From: a virus
Virus record (IMG/VR): IMGVR_UViG_3300044911_000723
Coordinates: 1-27,710 of that record
DNA length: 27,710 nucleotides
Reading direction: 5' to 3' (one strand)
Shown: positions 6,071 through 11,962 of the stretch, one piece after another
Layout: each line of letters starts with the position of its first letter
How positions within the stretch are numbered: the first letter of the stretch is position 1
Position numbers and translations under genes: made by a program
Notes under the pieces: model-generated
The model's input: the letters and a program-made list of their open reading frames with translations, nothing else
Databases searched by the model: none
What the model was told of the DNA's origin: nothing

Positions 6071-6120
6071 TCACCAAACCGCACCGCTGCTTGCCTATCC
6101 ACACCCGACCTAACCGCACC

Positions 6121-6177
6121 TGCAAACTAGATCGGAAGGATGACTGTTGCCAATCACCTATCCGCTGTAGTCAGCCC
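6121..6177. ncRNA. Hairpin unit E of the composite repeat
   Basis: An 11-position stem (6133-6143 with 6154-6164; two mismatches and one G-T) encloses the loop CTGTTGCCAA (6144-6153). H3 is GCTG-tagt-CAGC (6164-6175). Stem length, loop size and H3 position match unit D although much of the stem sequence differs. Confidence 0.6.
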
Positions 6178-6236
6178 TCACCGCGCCGTACCGCGCCTCA
6201 CCTAACCATGCCTCACCTAACACCGCCCCGCCAAAC

Positions 6237-6339
6237 CTCGACTTGCAATTCTTGCTCGATATGCAGACGGGTCGAGCACTCCGTCCATATTCCGACAGCT
6301 CCGCGTATGAAAGAGACTGTCGCACTACTGCACTTAGTG
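6237..6339. ncRNA. Hairpin unit F, closing the composite next to gene 6347
   Basis: Three consecutive inverted repeats lie between the last NNRCC array and the stop of the 6347 gene: CTCGAC/GTCGAG (6237-6242/6271-6276), CGACAG/CTGTCG (6293-6298/6317-6322) and CACTA/TAGTG (6323-6327/6335-6339). The primary sequence is unlike units A-E, but the three-hairpin layout is similar. No gene is seen here. Confidence 0.45.
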
Positions 6340-6346
6340 AAGGAGC

Positions 6347-6502
6347 CTATTCACCCAACATGTCCAACAACAAAGCCAGTGCCTCCTCGGGCGTAGAACC
6401 GTACTGCGCATAATCCTCAATAGCTTTACCTTCGGGATACGCCATCCAGCGATAGGGAGGCGCGTCATAAGGGTTCTGGATGTTTGGGGTCACGATGTAC
6501 AT
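6347..6502 (-). CDS. 51-residue conserved phage-type hypothetical protein
   Basis: This short ORF starts MYIVTPNIQNPYDAPPYRWM and ends with a helical STPEEALALLLDMLGE tail. The N-terminus is aromatic and proline-rich; no membrane segment or metal site is visible. A perfect GGAGG lies five bases before the ATG, and the ATG overlaps the TAA of the upstream gene (TAATG). It is the last gene before the transcription unit enters the hairpin/NNRCC region. The single-domain helix and strand pattern suggests a small adaptor or modulator, but this is open. Confidence 0.75.
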   Translation of the reverse strand: MYIVTPNIQNPYDAPPYRWMAYPEGKAIEDYAQYGSTPEEALALLLDMLGE

Positions 6503-6756
6503 TATTCCTCCGCGTAACGGTCGTCGAACATAGCGTCCAGCCGAGCGGTCTCTTTAGCCTCGTAAGCCATCACGTTCTGCTTGAGCTGCCCAATGGACTG
6601 GCGCACTGCCTTGATGAGCTGCTCAGCACCATCTGCTGACAGGTTGATGTAGGAACTGCCGTTAGCGTGCATGACGCTCAGCCAAACCCGGTCTTCAACA
6701 GCCGACACATAGACCGACTGGAAACGCTGAGTGCCTTCGATTTTGATGGATTGCAT
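6502..6756 (-). CDS. 84-residue phage hypothetical protein
   Basis: The protein begins MQSIKIEGTQRFQSVYVSAV and has a beta-rich first half (residues 1-45), then a long amphipathic helix (about 46-84: AEQLIKAVRQSIGQLKQ...). The frame is open 61 codons upstream, but that extension overlaps the previous gene antiphase and is Ser-rich nonsense. The ATG at 6756 has AGGGGG at a good distance and follows the stop of the 6770 gene by 13 bases. It belongs to the transcription unit that starts at cassette 3. Function is unknown. Confidence 0.8.
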   Translation of the reverse strand: MQSIKIEGTQRFQSVYVSAVEDRVWLSVMHANGSSYINLSADGAEQLIKAVRQSIGQLKQNVMAYEAKETARLDAMFDDRYAEE

Positions 6757-6769
6757 GATTACCCCCTGA

Positions 6770-7057
6770 TTAACGTGAAGTGACTTTGACGCTGAACACG
6801 GCGCTGGTCTTGGTGTAGCCAGCGAGCTGCTCTTCGGTGATACCAAGGTCAGCAGCCAGACGCTTCCAGTCGATGACGCTGCGGTTAGACTCGACCACCG
6901 TGGCTTTGAACAAAGAGCCCTCGAATACTTTGGAACCACCCGGCGCTGTAGCCGAGTCTTTGAGGTCGTCTTTGATTGCGGTAGCCTGCGCTTCCAGATC
7001 AGCGATCTGTGCCAGCAAGCCAGCTAGTGTGTCGATGGTGTTGATGTCGTTTTTCAT
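6770..7057 (-). CDS. 95-residue phage hypothetical protein with coiled coil
   Basis: The start MKNDINTIDTLAGLLAQIAD leads into a helical, probably coiled-coil segment (about 8-37). A short beta segment follows (VFEGSLFKATVVESNRSVID), then a C-terminal helix and strand ending SAVFSVKVTSR. This layout, with its ...D-W-K-R-L-A... element, recurs in uncharacterised phage proteins. The longer frame to 7135 starts upstream of the promoter; the ATG at 7057 is preceded by CAGGAGCGAATACC and by promoter cassette 3. It is the first gene of a unit that continues through 6756 and 6502 into the NNRCC composite. Confidence 0.8.
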   Translation of the reverse strand: MKNDINTIDTLAGLLAQIADLEAQATAIKDDLKDSATAPGGSKVFEGSLFKATVVESNRSVIDWKRLAADLGITEEQLAGYTKTSAVFSVKVTSR

Positions 7058-7078
7058 GGTATTCGCTCCTGTCGCATC

Positions 7079-7131
7079 CGATCTCGTTTGACCGTGACTG
7101 AAGTATAATTCCCAATTAAACGACTTGGCAA
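7079..7131 (-). promoter_or_regulatory. Promoter, operator and leader-hairpin cassette 3
   Basis: On the minus strand TTGCCA (7126-7131) and TATACT (7102-7107) are 18 bases apart. The operator element at 7104-7121 reads on plus as TATAATTCCCAATTAAAC and lies in the spacer. A hairpin CGGTC-aaacga-GATCG (7079-7094, one G-T pair) leads into GATGCGACAGGAG and the ATG at 7057. Confidence 0.7.
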
Positions 7132-7150
7132 GCACTTGTTTAATTTTTTC

Positions 7151-7447
7151 TTAAAAATCTTTTGTATTGGAATCCTCAAGGCTATAGCCATCCTCTATTA
7201 GCCTGCGGATTGTTTCATTTAAGGCATCAAGCTCGTCCATCTTCCTGATAGCCCAAGCCCTCTTCTGCCCGTGCCAGCCCATGAGAGAGCCTTGGTGGCA
7301 GTCGTAACACAAACTTATCGTGGTGTACTGCTGGCCCTGATTGATGTGGTGTGCTGAGCTGGGCGGTGGCGCGTTACAGACGCTACAGGGCAGGCTCTTC
7401 ACCCGTGCTAGGTGCTTGCGCTCAGCCGCCGTCAGCTTGTTGTTCAT
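7151..7447 (-). CDS. HNH/Ref-like zinc-binding nuclease candidate
   Basis: This 98-residue protein carries CSVC (21-24), AHH (32-34), CYDCH (47-51) and GWHG (58-61). This Cys/His pattern is typical of small phage HNH-type nucleases related to the P1 Ref (recombination enhancement) and lambda Nin-region proteins. Two CxxC pairs would hold a structural zinc, and the His-His and later His residues would form the beta-beta-alpha metal site. The C-terminal third is a charged helix. Its ATG overlaps the stop of the upstream gene (ATGA), so it is coupled. A role in DNA recombination or nicking is likely by family; the specific activity is not known. Confidence 0.8.
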   Translation of the reverse strand: MNNKLTAAERKHLARVKSLPCSVCNAPPPSSAHHINQGQQYTTISLCYDCHQGSLMGWHGQKRAWAIRKMDELDALNETIRRLIEDGYSLEDSNTKDF

Positions 7448-7776
7448 AGTGTGACTTTGTACTCAATTCGGTTACTAGCCTCTTGGCTACGCCAAACTTC
7501 AACCCTAGCTTGAGCTGCGACCATCTCCCACCGCAGGCGCTCTTCCTGCTCCACGGCTTCCTTTAACCCGTTCAGCAGATCGACATACTCAGGATGACTG
7601 TACGCCTCGCGCTCCTGCGCGTTGACCGCGGTCTCCATCGACCGCTTCATCAAGATAGCCTTCAAACTTTTGCGGTACTCTTCCATATACACTCGGTCAG
7701 CCTTTGCCTTTGCGTAAAACTTTCCGTTGTCCCTGATGAAGTCCACCGCCTTATTCGGATCAATCTTCTTTTCCAT
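7444..7776 (-). CDS. Conserved helical phage protein, 110 aa
   Basis: Residues 48-100 contain ETAVNAQEREAYSHPEYVDL and RLRWEMVAAQARVEVWRSQE. I recognise this block as highly conserved in uncharacterised tailed-phage proteins. The whole chain is predicted alpha-helical, charged and without a membrane segment. The ATG is preceded by CGGGAGAGCGAAC, similar to the RBS half of the cassettes, but no promoter copy is present. It overlaps the upstream HTH microprotein gene by 17 bases and the downstream HNH gene by 4. In related phages it often sits with recombination genes, suggesting a helper role; this is inference. Confidence 0.85.
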   Translation of the reverse strand: MEKKIDPNKAVDFIRDNGKFYAKAKADRVYMEEYRKSLKAILMKRSMETAVNAQEREAYSHPEYVDLLNGLKEAVEQEERLRWEMVAAQARVEVWRSQEASNRIEYKVTL

Positions 7777-7912
7777 GTTCGCTCTCCCGTTTCGCTACTT
7801 TGTTCAAAAGGTTCCTGATCTGCTGCTTCTCTACTTTATATTTTTTAGCCAGCGATCCTATCGACTCGCCAGCCATCCACGCCTTGTAGATTTCAGTGTC
7901 TGGTAGATGCAT
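7760..7912 (-). CDS. 50-residue helix-turn-helix microprotein
   Basis: The short ORF starts MHLPDTEIYKAWMAG and continues ESIGSLAKKYKVEKQQIRNL, a textbook resolvase/terminase-type helix-turn-helix (helix 2 ESIGSLAKKY, turn, recognition helix VEKQQIRNLLNKV). It then ends with a charged tail. GGGGTCAGGA precedes the ATG. It overlaps both neighbours (20 bases with the upstream gene, 17 with the downstream gene). It is too small for a full regulator and may be a DNA-binding accessory or anti-repressor-like factor. Confidence 0.75.
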   Translation of the reverse strand: MHLPDTEIYKAWMAGESIGSLAKKYKVEKQQIRNLLNKVAKRESEHGKED

Positions 7913-8078
7913 TCCTGACCCCTATCATCATGTCCGCCATATCAAAACACGCTTCAGCAATAAACTTCCGATGATGCTCACTCTCCAAATACTCTGGATC
8001 AATACCGCTCATGATCCCCTGCAAAGCAAACGCTGCAAACGCACAGCGTAGCTGGTCTTCGGTATCAAATAACTTCAT
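7893..8078 (-). CDS. 61-residue phage hypothetical protein
   Basis: The protein starts MKLFDTEDQLRCAFAAFALQ and is predicted to have three helices, with FIAEACFDMADMMIGVRNAS near the end. Phage proteins with an F-A-A-x-A-L-Q-G-x-x motif followed by A-x-x-x-A-D-x-M are common and uncharacterised. Its ATG overlaps the stop of the RuvC-like gene (GGATGA), indicating coupling. No metal site or membrane helix is visible. Confidence 0.75.
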   Translation of the reverse strand: MKLFDTEDQLRCAFAAFALQGIMSGIDPEYLESEHHRKFIAEACFDMADMMIGVRNASTRH

Positions 8079-8533
8079 CCCAATGTCCTCCGAGCATATT
8101 CAGCAATCAATAACGCTTCCGCTTTGCCGTGATCTTTTTTCAGCTTCAGTATCGCCTGCGGAAACATCAACCTTGCGGTTACCAGCGACTGCTCTTTATC
8201 TGATGTCAATTTCATTTCTTTCTTCCAAACCTGCGGGATAACGTAGACAACCCGATCACACAGTAATTCACACACAGCACCGATAGCACCATAGGCACGC
8301 ATAAAGCGGCCCGTACTAGCGATCCCCTGTCGTGGCATCGTCCAAACCTGTTCCAAACAGATGGCATAGTCATCCCCCGGCACTGTCATGTCTAAGATCA
8401 ATTGCTTCAACGCTCTGGCATCTATTCGGTCACCGTCGGCAGCAATATCATGGACAGCGACAAACCGTCCATTGTGATCAACGGCACCAATGGCACCTGA
8501 TCGTAAGCCGGGGTCTACACCGATGTAGATCAC
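8075..8533 (-). CDS. RuvC-like Holliday-junction resolvase
   Basis: The 152-residue protein has the RNase H-fold resolvase pattern. The first acidic residue lies in YIGVDPGLRSGAIGAV (D7), the second in CLEQV (E61), and the C-terminal acidic pair in KKDHGKAEALLIAEYAR (D134 and E139). Length and motif spacing match phage and bacterial RuvC. The family cuts four-way junctions arising during phage replication and recombination and so prepares branched concatemers for packaging. It is coupled by four-base overlaps to its neighbours in the leftward early operon. Confidence 0.88.
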   Translation of the reverse strand: MIYIGVDPGLRSGAIGAVDHNGRFVAVHDIAADGDRIDARALKQLILDMTVPGDDYAICLEQVWTMPRQGIASTGRFMRAYGAIGAVCELLCDRVVYVIPQVWKKEMKLTSDKEQSLVTARLMFPQAILKLKKDHGKAEALLIAEYARRTLG

Positions 8534-8808
8534 TGACGCTGCGCCGGTATGCGACTCTTGATTGCCGCCACCGCATTCTTCAACGCAGTGCAGACCTCAC
8601 CCTCTTCTTCTTCGTCCGCCAGTCGCTCGACTAGCTCAGCGCAGGCTTCACGCTCGATCAGGATAGCGGTCTTCGTGGTCTCAATCGCCACAGCCATGAT
8701 CTCAGCTTTAGCTACCGCTAACGCCTCATCGAACTCTGCCTGCGTCCAGACTTGTACATGTCCAGAGTTAGCCAGAAAGTTTTTTTGAAAGTTACTTAGT
8801 TCAGTCAT
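8530..8808 (-). CDS. Phage hypothetical protein with EREACA motif, 92 aa
   Basis: The protein is mostly helical and contains IEREACAELVERLADEEEEG at about residues 51-70. The motif is the same E-R-E-A-C-A found at 2005-2211. An acidic stretch and a second cysteine follow. Two in-frame ATGs are possible (8814 and 8808). I chose 8808 because it overlaps the upstream stop (ATGA) and is the better spaced from GGAG. Function is unknown; the recurrence of the motif in unrelated operons of the same phage suggests a common small fold. Confidence 0.75.
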   Translation of the reverse strand: MTELSNFQKNFLANSGHVQVWTQAEFDEALAVAKAEIMAVAIETTKTAILIEREACAELVERLADEEEEGEVCTALKNAVAAIKSRIPAQRQ

Positions 8809-8996
8809 TTCCATTCTCCGTATTGACCTCTGTTGCCTTTATCCCACTGACTTTTAACCAAAGCCCTGAGCTGGTTATCATCATGGTTCTTTTCCCACAT
8901 TCGCAAAAACTCATGAGCTTTATTCCTGTCTTCGATCCGCATTCGGATAACTTCACGGACGAGAGACTGATGCTGAAATTCTGATACATACTTCAA
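8805..8996 (-). CDS. 63-residue phage hypothetical protein, TTG start
   Basis: The frame reads (TTG)KYVSEFQHQSLVREVIRMR and ends GNRGQYGEWK; it is basic and helical. No ATG is available in frame near the 5' end. The TTG at 8996 follows the upstream stop by three bases and is preceded by GAAGGGTGAC, a good ribosome site. An overlapping frame of similar length with an ATG gives a Ser/Lys-rich sequence and is rejected. The downstream ATGA overlap supports this frame. It has an R-x-x-x-x-L-V-K pattern but no known domain. Confidence 0.65.
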   Translation of the reverse strand: MKYVSEFQHQSLVREVIRMRIEDRNKAHEFLRMWEKNHDDNQLRALVKSQWDKGNRGQYGEWK

Positions 8997-8999
8997 AAG

Positions 9000-9482
9000 T
9001 CACCCTTCAAAATGTTTACGCTTAATTGCAAACACAATACTGTGTACAGATTTTGTCATGTATTCATGCACCCGCTTCGCAAGTTCGTCTTCATCTAACT
9101 CAAGTTCTTTTAGCTCAGCAGGACACAACAGCACCCGATTGCAAACTTTACCCGGCACCCGATAGATAGTCCAACCATCTTCTCTGAGCTTGCGGTCACG
9201 CTTTGCGTCCTTCACAGGGTCATGCCACTTGGCACCGTCACACTCAATTGCCACCTTCAGGAACGGATTAGCAAAGTCCAGAAAATAGTTAAAGACCGGA
9301 ACCTGCGGAAACATCGGTAGACCAACAGCACGAATCTCTGCCCACATCGATTCTTCAATCGGCGTAAAGATCGAAGCCCAGTCATAGATGTATGGGTCAA
9401 CCTTGCTCGGATCTTCTTCCCACTGCTTCTGCAGGTCTGGCATGTGATCAGCGTAGGCTTTTCTGATTTCATTAAATTTCAT
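9000..9482 (-). CDS. DUF559/Vsr-like PD-(D/E)XK endonuclease
   Basis: The 160-residue protein has a restriction-endonuclease core: PIEESMW (E44), NYFLDFANPFLKVAIECDG (D69, E80, D82) and KRDRKLREDGWTIYRVPG (94-111). This is the arrangement of the DUF559/very-short-patch-repair-like nuclease family, in which an E-x-D-G element and the K-R-D...G-W element complete the site. It probably cuts or nicks DNA, perhaps host DNA or replication intermediates. GAGGTG precedes the ATG, and it starts eight bases after the helicase stop in the replication operon. The substrate is unknown. Confidence 0.85.
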   Translation of the reverse strand: MKFNEIRKAYADHMPDLQKQWEEDPSKVDPYIYDWASIFTPIEESMWAEIRAVGLPMFPQVPVFNYFLDFANPFLKVAIECDGAKWHDPVKDAKRDRKLREDGWTIYRVPGKVCNRVLLCPAELKELELDEDELAKRVHEYMTKSVHSIVFAIKRKHFEG

Positions 9483-9490
9483 GATGCACC

Positions 9491-10834
9491 TCAGTCAAAG
9501 CCACGAGAACGAACTGCTTCCCGTAATGCAGGTGGTTGCCATTTAAACGCTACATTCTCAAACCTAGTTTGATTTCCAATGTAAGTCAACGGCGTGACCC
9601 CCGGCTCACCTTGACGCTGCTTGACCGTGATGACTTCGCAGATACCTTTGTCTGGTGTATCAGGGTTATAAATCTCGTCGCGGTACAGCATCATGACCGT
9701 GGAGGCATCCTGCTCAATCGAGCCAGAAGATGACAGGTCGGACAGAATCGGGCGTTTGTTGTTGCGCTTCTCGCACTCACGATTGAGCTGAGCCAACAGC
9801 AAGACCACGCAGTCCAGCTCCTTCGCTAAAGCCAACAGGCCGCGGGTGTAGTCACCAATCTCATAGGCTTTGTTTTCTGCGGTGCTACCCGTGATGAACG
9901 AGAGCTGGTCGATCACCAACAGGTCAAGCCCAGACCGACGCTTGATGTATCTGGCCTTCGAACGAATGGCGGACAGGTTTAGCCCGGTGTCGTCATCGAC
10001 CCACAGTTTCATCTGATCGGCTTTTGCGAATGCAGAAGTCAACCGTGTCCAGTTCTCTTCGTCGGCATCGTTAGGCTTACGTAGCCAAGAGATCGGCACC
10101 CTTGCCATCGCCGCCACGTTCCGGTCATTGATCTGCGAGACAGGCATTTCCATCGACAGGAACCCAACGCTGCCCCACTCAGCGACATTCCGGGCCAGCG
10201 CTAACCCGAAAGCTGTCTTGCCCATCGAAGGCCGCGCAGCCAGTACGTTCAACGTGCCACGCTCAAAGCCACCGTCCAGTCTTAGGTCAAGGTCAAGAAA
10301 CCCAGTGCTTATCGGCTTGATCGACCCATCGACCCTCGCCTGCAGCAGCTCGACGTAGTTGGTCAGCGAGTCTGAGAGTATCTTCGGGTCTTTGCCGGTA
10401 GCACCCTGAGATAGCCGCTCCAGCTCTGTCTCCACCCAGTCCGAAATCTCAGGCACCGGCTTCACCGGAGTCTCGTCTATTGCCTCGCGGCAAATCGCGG
10501 TAAATTTTCGCTTTCTTGAGTATTCGATAACGATATTGGCGTGGGCGCGAATAGAGGCCGCTGAAGGCGTCGAAACAGCGAGTAGGTTCAGATACACCAA
10601 CCCATCGTCAATCGCGTCTCCAAGGCCGTCGTAGGCCGTTATAACGTCACAAACTTTGCCAGCAGTCACCTGCTTGACGATCTCATCAAAGATTTTGCGG
10701 TGATCGGCGTGATAAAAGTCGTCAGTTGTCAGATCGGTAATTCTGTCCAGCGCTGAGTTTGAATTCAGCAGGCAACCAAGAATCGACTGCTCAGCCTGCA
10801 TCGAAAACATCAAAGGCATGTCAACGGGTCTCAT
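9491..10834 (-). CDS. dnaB: DnaB-like replicative helicase
   Basis: The 447-residue protein has the two-domain DnaB architecture. The N-terminal helical domain (about 10-110) opens with the typical AEQSILGCLL. The RecA-like C-terminal domain has Walker A ARPSMGKT (200-207), Walker B LLVIDQL (305-311) and the LLAQLNRECEKRNNKRP and DLSSSGSIEQDA elements that carry the arginine finger and DNA-binding loop in the family. It unwinds DNA at the phage fork as a hexamer. Its ATG overlaps the stop of the DUF1376/DnaT-like gene, which probably supplies the loader. Length is standard and no intein is seen. Confidence 0.96.
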   Translation of the reverse strand: MRPVDMPLMFSMQAEQSILGCLLNSNSALDRITDLTTDDFYHADHRKIFDEIVKQVTAGKVCDVITAYDGLGDAIDDGLVYLNLLAVSTPSAASIRAHANIVIEYSRKRKFTAICREAIDETPVKPVPEISDWVETELERLSQGATGKDPKILSDSLTNYVELLQARVDGSIKPISTGFLDLDLRLDGGFERGTLNVLAARPSMGKTAFGLALARNVAEWGSVGFLSMEMPVSQINDRNVAAMARVPISWLRKPNDADEENWTRLTSAFAKADQMKLWVDDDTGLNLSAIRSKARYIKRRSGLDLLVIDQLSFITGSTAENKAYEIGDYTRGLLALAKELDCVVLLLAQLNRECEKRNNKRPILSDLSSSGSIEQDASTVMMLYRDEIYNPDTPDKGICEVITVKQRQGEPGVTPLTYIGNQTRFENVAFKWQPPALREAVRSRGFD

Positions 10835-11649
10835 GCTGCCACCTTATGCAATTTTTTGGCCTGAATGCCTGTCGTCGATAAGGAATAACCCGTGTCGTCA
10901 GCAAACCAAAGTTTGTACCAATTGCCACGGACTGAGTTTCCAAAAGCTTTAGGCCAGTCAATGTACTTTTTAGAACCCGGCTCTAAATGGCGGTGTTTAA
11001 ATTCAAGCCAATGCAATTTTAGAAACTCGTTTGGCAAGCCAATATTTTTTGCATACTCAAAAACAGGGTGGGCTTCAGCTATTGGCAACTTGTTTTCTTC
11101 TTTGCAACGACGAAGGTATTCTGCAAACGATATTGAGGAGCTACCCCCCTTGGGGGGTTTGGGGGGTTTTATATCTTGGGTTAATGGGTTAATGGGTAAA
11201 TGGGTAGCATCGTTTTTAGGTTCTATGGCATTGCTGTGGTTATGCTGCGGCATTGCTGTAGCACTGCTCTGGCTATCCAGCAGCTCTCCAAAGGCATTGT
11301 GTAGATCAACATGCTCTTGATGCTGCTGTAGCATTGCTGCGGCTTTGCCCCAGCGTTTATTTGCCTTATCTCTTGCCTTTTGAGAGGCAGCATAAACCCT
11401 TGCTAACTCTTCATCGCAACGCTTATGTCGCCACGCATTGTTGTCAAGGTAAAAATAGTTTTGCAGGATCATGGCGACCCGATCTGACGCCGCACCAATC
11501 TTGAATGCCAGCTTTTCTGGCTCGTTTGGCAACGGAAATTCGGTGTCGTAATACATCCAGATGAGCCGGAGATACGCTAGGGTATCGGCATCTGACAAAG
11601 ACGCAGTGTCGCGCTGAAAATCACCGATATGGTGGCTGTAATAATGCAT
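10831..11649 (-). CDS. DUF1376 replication initiator with DnaT-like C-terminal domain
   Basis: The 272-residue protein starts MHYYSHHIGDFQRDT, the hallmark of DUF1376 (residues 1-90; a YdaU-like winged-helix domain). A low-complexity linker rich in Gln, His, Ser, Pro and Lys follows (about 100-172, including IKPPKPPKGGSSS). The C-terminal domain (about 185-258) contains LKLHWLEFKHRH and WPKAFGNSVRGNW, the DnaT-type helicase-loading pattern. The frame has earlier ATGs at 11664 and 11661, but GAGG lies best before the ATG at 11649. By family it binds the phage origin and loads DnaB, encoded next. Its linker DNA carries direct repeats and G-runs, listed separately. Confidence 0.9.
   Translation of the reverse strand: MHYYSHHIGDFQRDTASLSDADTLAYLRLIWMYYDTEFPLPNEPEKLAFKIGAASDRVAMILQNYFYLDNNAWRHKRCDEELARVYAASQKARDKANKRWGKAAAMLQQHQEHVDLHNAFGELLDSQSSATAMPQHNHSNAIEPKNDATHLPINPLTQDIKPPKPPKGGSSSISFAEYLRRCKEENKLPIAEAHPVFEYAKNIGLPNEFLKLHWLEFKHRHLEPGSKKYIDWPKAFGNSVRGNWYKLWFADDTGYSLSTTGIQAKKLHKVAA
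11144..11339. repeat. Direct repeats, palindrome and G-runs inside the initiator gene (replication-origin candidate)
   Basis: Within the linker-coding part of the DUF1376 gene the plus strand holds a perfect CCCCCCTTGGGGGG palindrome (11144-11157) and a second G6 run (11161-11166). Four GGG runs follow at an exact 8-base period (11178, 11186, 11194, 11202; loops TTAAT, TTAAT, TAAAT). The 9-mer GCATTGCTG occurs three times (11228, 11250, 11331), with related GCACTGCTC at 11261. Lambda-type origins lie in the equivalent linker part of an initiator gene and use iterons. Origin function here is inference. Confidence 0.45.
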
Positions 11650-11664
11650 AGTAACCCTCATCAA

Positions 11665-11752
11665 AGGTCGTCATCACTGTAATAGGTGGGTTCAGCAGGC
11701 CGGTGATGAATCGGCTTTTCAGGAGCTACCCTAGCTGTTCCCGATGATCATA
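11665..11752. other. Short gap with an open frame lacking a start codon
   Basis: Between the repressor and initiator genes the minus strand has an open frame reading RVAPEKPIHHRPAEPTYYSD followed by DDL and a stop. It has gene-like composition but no ATG, GTG or TTG, and a TGA closes it on the 5' side. It may be a decayed microgene or chance. No hairpin or promoter is evident. Confidence 0.25.
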
Positions 11753-11953
11753 CTACCCAAAAATGTCTGGGCGCAAATTCTTTTTGGTGACCGCGCCCTT
11801 GGTATATTTGCTGATAGCCACCGCTAAAGCTGGGCTAGGACGCTTCTCACCTGTTAGCAATTGGCTAATCCAGTTCTTTGTAATGCCTAAAGCGCGTGCC
11901 ATCTTAGACTTAGCACCGCGCGGCTGATCATAAAAATATTCTTGCAGGGTCAT
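11753..11953 (-). CDS. Cro/YdaS-like helix-turn-helix repressor
   Basis: The 66-residue protein has the YdaS/Cro layout. A lead-in MTLQEYFYDQPRGAKSK is followed by the helix-turn-helix MARALGITKNWISQLLTGEK (residues 18-37), then RPSPALAVAISKYT and the typical end VTKKNLRPDIF. It is the first gene of the leftward early operon and lies divergent from the rightward operon, the normal position of a Cro-type regulator. Its own promoter carries the operator element, so autoregulation is likely. Because the same element stands before three other genes, this protein is the best candidate to bind it. No CI-type peptidase regulator is present in the window. Confidence 0.85.
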   Translation of the reverse strand: MTLQEYFYDQPRGAKSKMARALGITKNWISQLLTGEKRPSPALAVAISKYTKGAVTKKNLRPDIFG

Positions 11954-11962
11954 ACGTCCTCC

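Larger units (their letters stand above)
5553..6237. repeat. Composite NNRCC pentanucleotide array with interspersed hairpin units
   Basis: Six phased pentanucleotide arrays (5553-5612, 5672-5741, 5805-5919, 5966-6020, 6066-6120, 6178-6237; about 83 units) follow the rule NNRCC almost without exception, while the two leading bases are diverse. This is unlike a slipped microsatellite, whose units would be identical. The arrays are separated by hairpin units of roughly 45-65 bases, listed separately. On the minus strand, the sense of the flanking genes, the RNA would be (GGYNN)n. There is no credible coding; the open frame across it is a 5-base periodic artefact. Possible roles include a phased protein-binding RNA, two-tier G-quadruplexes, an R-loop region or an RNA-polymerase pause array. 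Confidence 0.9.

Noticed and set aside
5647-6102. 151-codon open frame on the minus strand across the NNRCC composite
   Set aside because: Its peptide repeats R-x-G-x-V/A every five residues because a 5-base repeat gives a 15-base codon period. It runs through covarying hairpins and has no ribosome site. Similar frames get annotated as hypothetical proteins, but the sequence constraint is on RCC, not on codons.
5553-6237. CRISPR array
   Set aside because: There are no identical direct repeats of 24-40 bp with unique spacers; the units are 5 bases long and the spaced elements are hairpins. No cas1 or cas2 is present, and the RAMP-like loop alone is not evidence for CRISPR.
8801-8989. 62-codon frame with an ATG overlapping the 8805-8996 gene
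   Set aside because: It is Ser/Lys-rich without conserved features; the TTG-started frame has the better ribosome site and an ATGA junction to the next gene.
11144-11170. Programmed frameshift at the C6/G6 runs in the initiator gene
   Set aside because: The reading frame is continuous across the runs and gives the expected DUF1376-linker-DnaT layout, so no frameshift is needed.
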